64,000 nt of DNA from Spartobacteria bacterium (GCA_947471565.1 CANIVT010000001.1:62001-126000), one strand, 5' to 3'; positions 20,417-28,876 are shown, counted from the first letter of the stretch. Made by a program: numbers and translations. The notes: generated by a model from the letters alone, not told the origin.

Positions 20417-21244
20417 TCAGGCGTGTTTGCGGAACCGGTTGCCCCAAGCCTGAAGCCTGTTGCCGATCAGGACGATCACCAAGGAGGCGGCGAGCATCGT
20501 GAACCCAAGTGCCGCTGCGCCGGTGTAATCATACTGCTCGAGTTTCTGGACGATCATCAAGGGGGTGATCTCGGTCTGGAACGGGATGTTTCCGGAGATG
20601 AAGACGATCGAGCCGTATTCTCCCACTGCGCGCCCGTAGGACATAATGACGCCCGTCAGGATGGCCGGAAGCAGGGGAGGGAGAATAACGCGGCGGATCG
20701 TCTGCCAGCGGGATGCCCCGAGGCAGGCAGCCGCCTCCTCGACATCGGCGGAGAGGTCGGCGATCACCGGTTGGACGGCACGGACGACGAAGGGAAAGCC
20801 GATGAAGATCATGGCGATGAGGACGCCCAGAGGTGCGAATGCCACCTTGATCCCGTGCGGTTCGAGCCATTTACCGATCCACTCGTTTGGTGAATAGAGG
20901 GCCGTCAGCGCGATGCCGGCCACCGCCGTCGGGAGGGCGAAGGGAAGGTCGGTCGCCGCCTCCAGAAGGCGTCGGCCCGGAAACTCGTACCGCACAAAGA
21001 TCCACGCCGCCAGAAAACCGAAGATCCCGTTAATCAGAGCCGCAATCAAGGAGATGCCGAAGCTGACTCGGTAGGTGGCGACGACCTCGGGGTCGGTCAC
21101 TGTTTCCCAAAAGTGGTGCCATCCTCCGGCGGCCGTCTTACCCGCAAGGGCGGCAAGGGGCAAAATGACGAGCAGGGAGACCCACGTGACGGACCATCCC
21201 AGGCTGATCCCAAAGCCGGGCAGGACGTGTTTCTTGTGGGCCAT
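20417..21244 (-). CDS. cysT: Sulfate ABC transporter permease CysT
   Basis: The partner permease of CysW, 275 residues, about six helices. The family region AVGEYGSIVFISGNIPFQTE and the coupling loop EEAAACLGASRWQTIRRVIL are clear, as is LPFALPTAVAGIALTALY. It lies 58 nt downstream of an unusual hydrolase gene that separates it from cysP. Confidence 0.92.
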   Translation of the reverse strand: MAHKKHVLPGFGISLGWSVTWVSLLVILPLAALAGKTAAGGWHHFWETVTDPEVVATYRVSFGISLIAALINGIFGFLAAWIFVRYEFPGRRLLEAATDLPFALPTAVAGIALTALYSPNEWIGKWLEPHGIKVAFAPLGVLIAMIFIGFPFVVRAVQPVIADLSADVEEAAACLGASRWQTIRRVILPPLLPAILTGVIMSYGRAVGEYGSIVFISGNIPFQTEITPLMIVQKLEQYDYTGAAALGFTMLAASLVIVLIGNRLQAWGNRFRKHA

Positions 21245-21302
21245 GATGGGAATGGATGCTGAATGACGGGAAAACGAATCGTCTTTTGACGACGATCCTC
21301 GG

Positions 21303-22112
21303 TCAGATGTCCATTCCGTGCGAGCTGATTTGCGGGAAAAGTCGCAGGATCTCAGTCATCGCAACCAGATGGGCCTCGACCTGCAGGCCGAACGGCGCGA
21401 GGTGAGGGGTCTCGAACACGATTTCGAACGGTTTGGGATGTTGGTCAGGTGGTGCCGAGAGGATTCCTGAAAAACCACCCGTGATGATCGATGCCTCGGC
21501 GGGATGAGAGTCGATCTCGGGACGGTTGTCGCGGGGCAGGATCGAGGAGGCCGCGTGCAGGGAGGGTTCCAGCAGATGGCGGGTCAGGGTGCTGCCGTTC
21601 ACATAGCCGTAGATCCCCTCGCTGGTGTCGTCGGTGTGGAGAGCGATGATCCCGTCGAAGCGCTTGGCGCGTAGTTCCTGCTCAAGCAGGAGTATCTCCC
21701 TTTCCTCCTGCCAGAAGAGACGGTTCAGATCCTGACCGGATTCGCCTTCCCGGCGAGTGGCATCGAATCCCCAGGGATTACAGACCGGATAGACAAAAAG
21801 TTCCAGGAACCGACCGAGTGCCGGCTCGGCGGCGAGGCGGTGCAGGAGTTGGACGGCGGCCACCACACCCGACTGCTCGTCCCCATGGATACCGGCGAAG
21901 ACGCCGATCCGGTAGACCGGTTTTCCGTGGGGATCCGCCCAGCGATAGCGTGGAAGGATGCGACCATCCGGCGATTCCATGACATGGAGGGCCTCCAGAT
22001 GACGGCTCCGCCCGGCCAGCTGATCACCATAACGCAGGATCGAGCGGGTACGCTGACCCGGATGAGGGCTTGCCATGGAGAGCCCTGTTTTCTGGGCCAC
22101 ATTTCCAATCAT
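21303..22112 (-). CDS. M14/AstE-like zinc carboxypeptidase-fold hydrolase
   Basis: A 269-residue protein of the zinc carboxypeptidase superfamily. The first zinc ligands appear in GIHGDEQSG (His and Glu) and the third in ALHTDDTSEG. VCNPWGFDATRREGESGQDLN matches the substrate-binding Asn/Arg region. It has no signal peptide, so it is probably cytoplasmic. Related enzymes trim amino acids or acyl groups from small amides; the substrate here is unknown. It sits 29 nt behind cysP and before cysT. The ATG at 22076 is an alternative start. Confidence 0.75.
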   Translation of the reverse strand: MIGNVAQKTGLSMASPHPGQRTRSILRYGDQLAGRSRHLEALHVMESPDGRILPRYRWADPHGKPVYRIGVFAGIHGDEQSGVVAAVQLLHRLAAEPALGRFLELFVYPVCNPWGFDATRREGESGQDLNRLFWQEEREILLLEQELRAKRFDGIIALHTDDTSEGIYGYVNGSTLTRHLLEPSLHAASSILPRDNRPEIDSHPAEASIITGGFSGILSAPPDQHPKPFEIVFETPHLAPFGLQVEAHLVAMTEILRLFPQISSHGMDI

Positions 22113-22141
22113 GACATTCCGTGCCAAGGGGTGCCTGAGGT

Positions 22142-23161
22142 CTATCTCTTGATCCCCTTGACGATCTGGTCGAAGACGCCCCGGTCGGCGAAGAAATTCC
22201 TCTGCACTTCGGTCCAGCCACCGAAGTCGCCCACTGAGGCCAGCTTGAGGTCCTTGAACTGACCGGTGTATTTGGCTTTCACGCCGGGATCCCAAGGACG
22301 GTAGAAGTTTTTGGCGACGATCTCCTGTCCTTCGGGGGTATAGAGATATTCGAGGTAGGCTGTGGCCTGATCGCGGGTGTGGTGGCGTTCGACATTGCCG
22401 TCGACCACGCTCACCGGAGGTTCTGCCAGAATGCTGACGGAGGGGGTCACGATTTCGTAATCATCGGGATTCTTGTTCTTTACGAGCAGTGCCTCGTTCT
22501 CCCAGTTGATCGAGACATCGCCGAGCTTGCGCTCGGTGAAGGCGATCGTCCCCTCACGGGCACCTGCTGGAAGACCGTTTTTGAGGGCATTCGCGTAGAT
22601 CTTGCCTACGAAGTCGCGGATTTTGGCCTCATCCCCGCCGAACTTTTCCTTGGCGTAGGCCCATGCTGCCAGGAAGTTCCAGCGGGCTCCGCCCCCGGTC
22701 TTGGGGTTGGGTGTTATGATGGAGACATCTTCCCTGACGAGATCATCCCAATCCTTGATGTTCTTGGGATTCCCCTTGCGCACGAGCAGGACGACCGTCG
22801 AGGTGTAGGGAGAGCTGTTGTGCGGAAGCCGGGACTGCCAGTCCTTCACCACGAGAGGCTTGTCGGGCGAGCCCCCCCTGTCATGAATCGCATCGATATC
22901 GGCGGCGAGAGCCAGTGTCGCCACATCCGCGTCGGCACCGTCGATGATGGCGCGTGACTGTTTGCCGGAACCTGCGTGGGAGGTGGAAACATGGACATCC
23001 TCCCCGGTCTTCGTTTTCCATTGTTTGGCGAAAGCCTCGTTGAACTCCGCATACAGTTCCCTGGTCGGGTCATAGCTCACGTTCAGAAGTTCCACGGCTG
23101 CGTGGAGATGGGCCGTGGCAAGAAGGCCGACCAGCGGGAAAAGGAGTCGATTGGGTTTCAT
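22142..23161 (-). CDS. cysP: Periplasmic sulfate-binding protein
   Basis: The substrate-binding protein of the sulfate ABC transporter (Sbp/CysP family), 339 residues. The signal peptide is MKPNRLLFPLVGLLATAHLHA. The mature start VELLNVSYDPTRELYAEFN is a strong family signature; later HAGSGKQSRAIIDG and NPKTGGGARWNFLAAW form the anion site. I start at 23161; the ATG at 23182 is possible, while the frame open to 23518 lacks coding character. A perfect 17-bp inverted repeat lies 37 nt upstream (23199-23215) and is a likely control site. Confidence 0.94.
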   Translation of the reverse strand: MKPNRLLFPLVGLLATAHLHAAVELLNVSYDPTRELYAEFNEAFAKQWKTKTGEDVHVSTSHAGSGKQSRAIIDGADADVATLALAADIDAIHDRGGSPDKPLVVKDWQSRLPHNSSPYTSTVVLLVRKGNPKNIKDWDDLVREDVSIITPNPKTGGGARWNFLAAWAYAKEKFGGDEAKIRDFVGKIYANALKNGLPAGAREGTIAFTERKLGDVSINWENEALLVKNKNPDDYEIVTPSVSILAEPPVSVVDGNVERHHTRDQATAYLEYLYTPEGQEIVAKNFYRPWDPGVKAKYTGQFKDLKLASVGDFGGWTEVQRNFFADRGVFDQIVKGIKR

Positions 23162-23847
23162 TTCGGTTAAAGGGGTGATCATGAGGCCACAATTATTCAC
23201 GACTAAGCAAGTCGTTTTACTAAAACTTCCACTGCGGTAGCCCGAAAACAGGCAATCGAACCATGGTTGCCCTTCATTTTGCTTCCGGGATGCATCCTTA
23301 ACCGTCTTCCGATTCTTTCTTGGACCGGATTCTAGGCCGTCGCGCTCAATGCCGCGCTCCTGATCGTTTCCCTTGTCACGGGGCGATGCGAGAAATGAAT
23401 CTAAATCCCTGATTCGGGGATAGGGCGGTTTCACGGATTCAGACGCTTCATCAGGGTGGTGAGTACACAATGAGTTACAACGTAAAAACATTAGAAGGTT
23501 ACAAAGGATCGAATCCAAACGGAGTGAATCGGGAATGGCACCCGTCTTTGCCGTTTGTCTGGAGATCCTCCCGGATCAGCCATCCGAGCTAACTGGGACA
23601 TCCTGCGGCATGACTAAGATGCGTTCCCACGCACCTTAAGTACATCTTGCCTCGGTCGCTCCCGCACACCTCGCCCTGCCGGGCTGTCCTATCGGACAGG
23701 CTATGCCGTGACTCCCGTCACTCGGCGGTCCCAGAGCCTTGGTTGTAACCTTGTAACGATTCTAACGCTTTTAACTCCTCCCTCCCTCTCGGATTCCAAT
23801 TACTAATGCAGATTTGGGGTGGATCCAGCAGGTCATCCTGCCGAGGG
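23162..23847. other. 686-bp spacer upstream of cysP
   Basis: The spacer between the Rrf2 gene and cysP. It contains the cysP operator candidate (23199-23215), short GTTACAA-type repeats near 23470-23505 and 23735-23780, and a cluster of three small hairpins at about 23670-23725 (GCCC-TGCC-GGGC, CTGTCC-TATC-GGACAG, GTGAC-TCCC-GTCAC). No convincing gene was found; an open frame extending cysP to 23518 lacks coding character. Confidence 0.5.
23199..23215. promoter_or_regulatory. Candidate sulfur-regulon operator, cysP site
   Basis: ACGACTAAGCAAGTCGT, a 17-bp inverted repeat that fits ACGAY-N7-RTCGT. It lies 37 nt before the cysP start. Confidence 0.65.
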
Positions 23848-24312
23848 CTAGATTCCTTCCCCGTCGAGTCCCTGGATGCGCTGGAGTTCCTCCGTTCCAA
23901 CCGGAGATGATTTCATGACATCGGCCAGCGTGGTCCTGTCCATTAGGCCGGCAACAAGGTTTCTGGCTGTTAGCATCACCCTGCGAAACCGGCAGGTAGG
24001 CTCCTGTGAACAGCGCTTGTAATCGGTGGCCGAAACGCAGGCGATCGGGGCCAAGTAGCCGTCGAAGTGGCGCACCACCTCTCCCATGGTGATCTTGGAG
24101 GGATCCTTGGCCAGTTGGTATCCCCCGCGTTTCCCCGCAGTGCTCACGACCCAGCCCTTCTCCTTGAGATCGAGCATGATGTGCTCCAGGAAGCGCTTGG
24201 GAACATCATTGCGTCGAGCCAGTTCCAAAATGGGAATCGGCGGCCCCCCCCGATGCTCCACGAGGGTGAAAAGCGCCCTCAGGGCGTAGTCCGTGCGCAT
24301 CGATAGCTGCAT
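23848..24312 (-). CDS. Rrf2 family transcriptional regulator, probable sulfur regulator
   Basis: A 154-residue winged-helix regulator of the Rrf2 family (IscR, NsrR, CymR and relatives). The N-terminal DNA-binding domain has YALRALFTLVEH, a recognition region ELARRNDVPKRFLEHIM, and the wing KRGGYQLAKDPSKITMGEVV. The three cysteines C92, C101 and C107 (C-x8-C-x5-C) could hold an Fe-S cluster. It lies in the middle of the sulfur island. A near-perfect copy of the 17-bp inverted repeat is 15 nt before its start. I infer that it senses cysteine or Fe-S status and controls the island. Confidence 0.88.
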   Translation of the reverse strand: MQLSMRTDYALRALFTLVEHRGGPPIPILELARRNDVPKRFLEHIMLDLKEKGWVVSTAGKRGGYQLAKDPSKITMGEVVRHFDGYLAPIACVSATDYKRCSQEPTCRFRRVMLTARNLVAGLMDRTTLADVMKSSPVGTEELQRIQGLDGEGI

Positions 24313-24327
24313 GGCAGCAGACTATCC

Positions 24328-24344
24328 ACGATCACTCCGGTCGG
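24328..24344. promoter_or_regulatory. Candidate operator, Rrf2 site (one mismatch)
   Basis: ACGATCACTCCGGTCGG fits ACGAY-N7-RTCGT except for the last base. It lies 15 nt before the Rrf2 gene start, which suggests self-regulation. Confidence 0.45.
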
Positions 24345-24451
24345 AAAAGCAGGAAGAAGATACAAGTATTCGAAAGATGCGAGGAAGGAGTATGAAGGCA
24401 ACGCACACTGCCCCCTAACTCCTAACTTCCATCTTCCGGCTACAATCCCAC

Positions 24452-25399
24452 TCAGATAATGAAATCGATCTCGTCCTGGCTGATCTGGACGGTAACGGTT
24501 TCCCTCTTCTGCCCGCTCTTCTTGTCGAGGCGACTCTGGATCTGTTCACCGCGGACAAGCAGGGTGTCGGGGGGAATGCTCTTCATGAGGAAGACATTCG
24601 CACCAATCGTGCTGCGGGCACCGATTGTGGTGTCGCCTCCCAGGATAATGCCGTTGGGGTAGATCGTCACGTCGTCCTCCACGCGGGGATGCCGGCGTAG
24701 CCCCTTGATGATCGCGCCCTGTTCGTCCTTCTGGAAGCTGCGGGCACCCAGGGTGACGCCGTGATAGAGTTTCACCCGGTTGCCGATGACGCAGGTCTCG
24801 CCGATCACGACGCCGGTGCCATGATCGATGAAGAAATGTGATCCGATGGCGGCACCGGGATGGATGTCGATACCCGTGCGGCTGTGGGCCCACTCGGTCA
24901 TCATACGCGGCAGAAGGGGAACCTCCTCCTTGTAGAGCAGGTGAGCAACCCGCTGGATTGCGACGGCCTCGAGGCCCGGATAGGCAAGAACGATTTCCTC
25001 GAGGCTCCTGGCCGCAGGATCCCCCGCATAAGCGGCCTCCACATCTGTCTTGAGAAGGGCCCGTACTCCGGGAATGCCGGCAAAGAATCGTTCGGTGATG
25101 GAGGCGGCCTTGACGCGGAGATCGTTCTCGGAAGCGTTTGCTTCGCGAAGACTCACGCTGATGGCCGCCTCGAGCTGATCGGCGATCTTGTCGATGATTT
25201 CCTGGGCAGCCTCGGGCAATTCCTCCGAGGAGACCGGCTCATCAGAAAAAAAACCGGGAAAGAGCAGGTGAAGAAGATCCTCGCTCAGCGTGGCAACAGC
25301 ATTCTTGGAGGGGAGATTTGACCGATCGACATGGTTGATCCCACCGCTCTCCCGATAGGAATCGAGGATCGGTTGCAGCAGATGCTTCCGGGAATTCAT
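24452..25399 (-). CDS. cysE: Serine O-acetyltransferase (SrpH/CysE type)
   Basis: Makes O-acetylserine from serine and acetyl-CoA, the carbon acceptor for CysK. A 315-residue protein with an alpha-helical N-terminal half and a left-handed beta-helix of hexapeptide repeats from about 190 (TGIDIHPGAAIGSHFFIDHG, GVVIGETCVIG, then KLYHGVTLGA). The catalytic His pair lies in FFIDHGTG and KLYHGVTLG. The C-terminal tail ends EIDFII; whether it gives CysK binding or cysteine feedback is open. It starts 10 nt after the rhodanese stop, with AGGA as ribosome-binding site. The longer form resembles SrpH of the cyanobacterial srp cluster. Confidence 0.92.
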   Translation of the reverse strand: MNSRKHLLQPILDSYRESGGINHVDRSNLPSKNAVATLSEDLLHLLFPGFFSDEPVSSEELPEAAQEIIDKIADQLEAAISVSLREANASENDLRVKAASITERFFAGIPGVRALLKTDVEAAYAGDPAARSLEEIVLAYPGLEAVAIQRVAHLLYKEEVPLLPRMMTEWAHSRTGIDIHPGAAIGSHFFIDHGTGVVIGETCVIGNRVKLYHGVTLGARSFQKDEQGAIIKGLRRHPRVEDDVTIYPNGIILGGDTTIGARSTIGANVFLMKSIPPDTLLVRGEQIQSRLDKKSGQKRETVTVQISQDEIDFII

Positions 25400-25409
25400 C
25401 CCGCAGATC

Positions 25410-25940
25410 CTACCGATTCCAAGGCGCCCGTGCCAGCAGAAGTCCCATCCCGCACCAGTCGGTGATTCCGGCAAAGACAAGTCCTGCCCCGATGAACGCA
25501 GAGAGTGCGAAGAAACCCGGATTCACCAGAAAGCCCAAGATCACGCCGAGCAGAACAAGACCGCCTGCGCCGATACGCACCTGTCGCTCGATGCTGATGG
25601 CCTTGCGCCCCGTGCCCTCCACGGGAAGACCTTCCAAAGCCCAGGCCTCGGTGCCGCCGCTGACGACATGAACGTTGCGGTGACCTGACTTGAGCAGATG
25701 TTCAGCGGCGATGGCGGCACGGCCTCCTTTCTCGCAAAGTACGCAGATGGTGGCATCCTTCGGGAGTTTTTCACCGGCGATGGTGGCTGGAATCGCATCG
25801 AGGGGAATATTGCGCGCACCTGCCGCCCTCCTTGCCGAGAACTCGGAGGGTGTGCGGACATCGAGGACTATCACCGCGGCATTCTCCGCGGTGAGATCGC
25901 GGGCTTTACGGGGTGTGATGGTCGGTGCCTCGTTGCTCAT
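25410..25940 (-). CDS. Membrane-anchored rhodanese (rhodanese + DUF2892)
   Basis: A sulfur-carrier protein of 176 residues. The N-terminal rhodanese domain (about 5-112) has the active-site loop LCEKGGRA with C69 as the expected persulfide site. Two hydrophobic segments follow (near 123-141 and 145-163) in a DUF2892-like tail, as in YgaP. Its start overlaps the cysteine desulfurase stop (ATGA). The tight coupling suggests that it takes persulfide sulfur made by the desulfurase, at the membrane. Confidence 0.88.
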   Translation of the reverse strand: MSNEAPTITPRKARDLTAENAAVIVLDVRTPSEFSARRAAGARNIPLDAIPATIAGEKLPKDATICVLCEKGGRAAIAAEHLLKSGHRNVHVVSGGTEAWALEGLPVEGTGRKAISIERQVRIGAGGLVLLGVILGFLVNPGFFALSAFIGAGLVFAGITDWCGMGLLLARAPWNR

Positions 25941-27757
25941 GGTCTGTGTTTTCCTACCAGATCGTGCAACGCTGCGACGAGGGTGTCGATCTCGTCCGTC
26001 GTGTTGTAGAACGCCAGCGAAGGCCGCACGGAGCTCTCGAGTCCGAAGTGACGGATTGCGGGAAGGGCGCAGTGATGGCCCGCACGGACGGCGATGCCCT
26101 GCTTGTCGAGATGGGAGGCGATCGTCTCGTTCGGAATCCCGGGGATGACGAAGGAGAGCACGCTTGCCTTGTTGGCCGCGGTTCCGATGGGACGTAGTCC
26201 GGGAACGGTGGCGAGTCTCGGCGTCGCGTATTCGAGCAGGGAATGCTCGTAGGAGGCGATGTTCTGGATGCCGATCTTGTGCATGTAATCCAGGGCGGCC
26301 CCCAGACCCACTGCTCCGGCGATGTCGGGCGTGCCTGCCTCGAACTTCTCGGGAGCATCCTGGAAGACGGTTCTCTCAAAGGTGACGTCGCGGATCATAT
26401 GGCCTCCACCCTGCCAGGGAGGAAGGGCCTCGAGGAGGTGTGACTTCGCATAGAGTGCCCCGATACCTGTCGGTCCGAAGACCTTGTGGCCGGAAAACAC
26501 CAGGAAGTCCGCGTCGAGCACCTGCACGTTGATGGGCAGGTGAGGGGTCGACTGGGCACCGTCCACGAGGACGTGCACGCCGTGCGCATGGGCGATTGCG
26601 ATGATCTCCTCGACGGGATTAACGGTGCCGAGCGAGTTGGAAACGTGGGCCACCGAGACCAGCTTGGTGCGGGGTCCGATGAGGCGGACGAATTCCTCGA
26701 GGATCAACTCGCCGCGGCCATTGATGGGGATGACCTTGATCACTGCGCCGACCTCCTTGGCGAGCATTTGCCAGGGGACGATGTTGGCGTGGTGCTCCAG
26801 TTGGGAGAGGATGATTTCGTCTCCCTCGCCGATGAACCGCCGGCCGAAGGTGTTGGCCACGAGGTTGATCGCCTCGGTGGTTCCCCGTGTGAAGACGATC
26901 TCCTTAGAGGAGCGAGCGCCGAGGAACCTGGCTACCTTGTCACGGGCTCCCTCAAAGGCCTCGGTGGCCCGCTCCGCGAGCTCGTAGGCGGCGCGGTGGA
27001 TGTTGCTGTTGTCGTGCTCGTAGAAGTAAGACGTGACATCGATGACGGCACTCGGTTTCTGCGTGGTCGCGGCGTTGTCGAGGAAGATCAGGGGTTTGCC
27101 GCTGTTCTTCTCCGAGAGGATAGGGAAATCCCTGCGGATGCGCTCGACGTCGAAGGGGGCCGTGGGAATGACCGACGCACCGGAAGTTCCGGACTTGGGT
27201 TCACGGGAAGCCTCCGGAATCGGCTCGTCGATGAAGTAGTAGCTCGGGGTGTGGGAATGGCCGGGCAGGTGGACGGACCGACCTGCAAAGGCTGAAGTCC
27301 GATCCACCCGGAGCGAGGAGTTGAGAGCTGGGCCGAGGGGTTCCCCATAGGGAAGTTCGGCACGCTTCGGCTCGGTGTCCTCGGAAACAGTGCCGGGTGA
27401 CAGGGAGTGAATCGGGGGCGGGTTGAGGGCGCCTTTTGGCCGGGGCTCGCCGTCTTCCAGCGAGAGTTCCGAGGCGGAATCAGGCGGGGCAACGGGCAAC
27501 TCCCTTCCGGCGAAGGGTGAACCCACGGTGCTGAGATTACCGAAGTCCTGATCCTGGTGGAAGGATGTCTCGAATTGAGGGAGCGGGTGATCCGCCACAT
27601 CAGCGTTCGGGATGGAAAACCCGTGATCGGGTAGATTGGTGGGAAGCTTCCGGGAGAGCTGTTCCCGGAAGAGGCCCGCGACGAGATCGCTGTGGGCGGT
27701 CTCCCCGATCCCGGGGGGCGTGAAGCCCCCGGGGATGACGGGAATCGACTCAGACAT
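25937..27757 (-). CDS. Cysteine desulfurase with long disordered N-terminal cargo domain
   Basis: A SufS-type PLP enzyme that takes sulfur from cysteine, leaving alanine and an enzyme persulfide. Of 606 residues, the first 200 or so are Pro/Gly/Ser-rich and look disordered. The catalytic domain starts near PFDVERIRRDFPILSE. It has the cofactor His in SQLEHHANIVPW, the PLP Lys near 425 in FSGHKVFGPTG, and the catalytic Cys near 563 in RAGHHCALP. In family 2A encapsulin systems this kind of N-terminal extension targets the enzyme into the shell. The start at 27757 overlaps the end of the shell gene by 8 nt. A start at 27787 is possible. Confidence 0.93.
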   Translation of the reverse strand: MSESIPVIPGGFTPPGIGETAHSDLVAGLFREQLSRKLPTNLPDHGFSIPNADVADHPLPQFETSFHQDQDFGNLSTVGSPFAGRELPVAPPDSASELSLEDGEPRPKGALNPPPIHSLSPGTVSEDTEPKRAELPYGEPLGPALNSSLRVDRTSAFAGRSVHLPGHSHTPSYYFIDEPIPEASREPKSGTSGASVIPTAPFDVERIRRDFPILSEKNSGKPLIFLDNAATTQKPSAVIDVTSYFYEHDNSNIHRAAYELAERATEAFEGARDKVARFLGARSSKEIVFTRGTTEAINLVANTFGRRFIGEGDEIILSQLEHHANIVPWQMLAKEVGAVIKVIPINGRGELILEEFVRLIGPRTKLVSVAHVSNSLGTVNPVEEIIAIAHAHGVHVLVDGAQSTPHLPINVQVLDADFLVFSGHKVFGPTGIGALYAKSHLLEALPPWQGGGHMIRDVTFERTVFQDAPEKFEAGTPDIAGAVGLGAALDYMHKIGIQNIASYEHSLLEYATPRLATVPGLRPIGTAANKASVLSFVIPGIPNETIASHLDKQGIAVRAGHHCALPAIRHFGLESSVRPSLAFYNTTDEIDTLVAALHDLVGKHRP

Positions 27758-28682
27758 ACTCGTGGTACTTATTGAGGACAACTCCATCGAGGCTTGCCAC
27801 CGCGTCCTCTGCCAGCACGGCGAGTGAGAAATAGCGGGTCACCAGATGGGAGGCGATGGAGTTGTCGCTCGTGCCGCTGTAGCGCACCGAGAGGCCGGGT
27901 TCGACTTCGCCGGCGACACCGACCTTCTGGAGACCGACCACGCCGCGCTTATCCTCACCGACGCGCAGCAGGAGGAAGCGGGTGGTGCCGTCCTTGGCGA
28001 TCGGGAGCTTGTTGGACGGGATGAGGGGAACGCCGCGCCAAGTGATGAAGGGCGATCCGAAGAGATGAACAACCACGGGGGGAACGCCGCGGCGGGTGGC
28101 TTCCCGTCCGAAGGCGGTGATGGCCTTGGGATGAGCAAGGAAGAAAGCGGGCTTTTTCCAGATCAGGCCCAGTAATTCGTCAAGGTCATCGGGTGTGGGC
28201 GCACCTTTGCGGGTCTTGATGCGGTAATCGTTTGAAACCTTGTTGAGAAGACCGAAGTCGGTGTTGTTGATGATCTCGTGTTCCTCACGCTCCTTCACAG
28301 CCTCAACGGTGAGGCGGACCTGCTCGCGGAGCTGGTCGATCTTGTTGCTGTAGAGGTCGGTGATGCGCGTGTGGGTGTGGAGGACCGTGGTGATCGCGCT
28401 CAGCTCGATTTCCTGGGGATCCTCCTCATAGTCGACATAGGTCGTCGGGAGTTCGTTTTCGCCGCCGCCGACGGTCGCGAGTTCCGGGAGAAGGGCGCCT
28501 CCCTTGCCCTTCTTGTCGATGACGCGGTTGATGCGGTAGGCGCCGCCGTCAACATTCACGTAGGGTAGCAGATTCAGGAGCCAACGGGGGGTGATATAGT
28601 CCCACTGGGGGATCGTGACGGTGGCGGTGGAGAGTTGGCGGGCCGCAATGGGACCGAGACTCAGGATGTTTTTGGTGCTCAT
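27750..28682 (-). CDS. Family 2A encapsulin shell protein
   Basis: A 310-residue HK97-fold shell protein that should assemble into a protein nanocompartment. It resembles the SrpI / major membrane protein I group: IPQWDYITPRWLLNLLPYVN near the start, YVDYEEDPQEIELSAITTVL in the middle, and TRRGVPPVVVHLFGSPFITW with LLRVGEDKRGVVGLQKVGV later. It has no cyclic-nucleotide-binding domain, which separates family 2A from 2B. The cargo, a cysteine desulfurase, overlaps its 3' end. An operator candidate lies 177 nt upstream (28860-28876). Confidence 0.92.
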   Translation of the reverse strand: MSTKNILSLGPIAARQLSTATVTIPQWDYITPRWLLNLLPYVNVDGGAYRINRVIDKKGKGGALLPELATVGGGENELPTTYVDYEEDPQEIELSAITTVLHTHTRITDLYSNKIDQLREQVRLTVEAVKEREEHEIINNTDFGLLNKVSNDYRIKTRKGAPTPDDLDELLGLIWKKPAFFLAHPKAITAFGREATRRGVPPVVVHLFGSPFITWRGVPLIPSNKLPIAKDGTTRFLLLRVGEDKRGVVGLQKVGVAGEVEPGLSVRYSGTSDNSIASHLVTRYFSLAVLAEDAVASLDGVVLNKYHEYV

Positions 28683-28859
28683 GATGATGTGGGTATGGTT
28701 TTTACGAATTGAGGGTTATAGGGAATCTGGTGTGCCGGGGTGGAAATCAGAGGCAGGGTAGCGCCCTCTGTCTGACAGCAGGGAGCGTTCTTTGCTATCC
28801 ACTATGAAAAGATATCATGCCATGAAACGGATCATCGAGGATTTCGTAACAGCCATAAA

Positions 28860-28876
28860 ACGACCACATTCATCGT
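28860..28876. promoter_or_regulatory. Candidate operator, encapsulin site
   Basis: ACGACCACATTCATCGT fits ACGAY-N7-RTCGT perfectly. On the minus strand a weak promoter (TTGGAC, 17 nt, TATGGC) overlaps it. It is 177 nt before the shell gene start. Confidence 0.6.

Noticed and set aside
23162-23518. N-terminal extension of cysP to 23518
   Set aside because: The extension has no coding character, would bury the signal peptide and spans the operator candidate.
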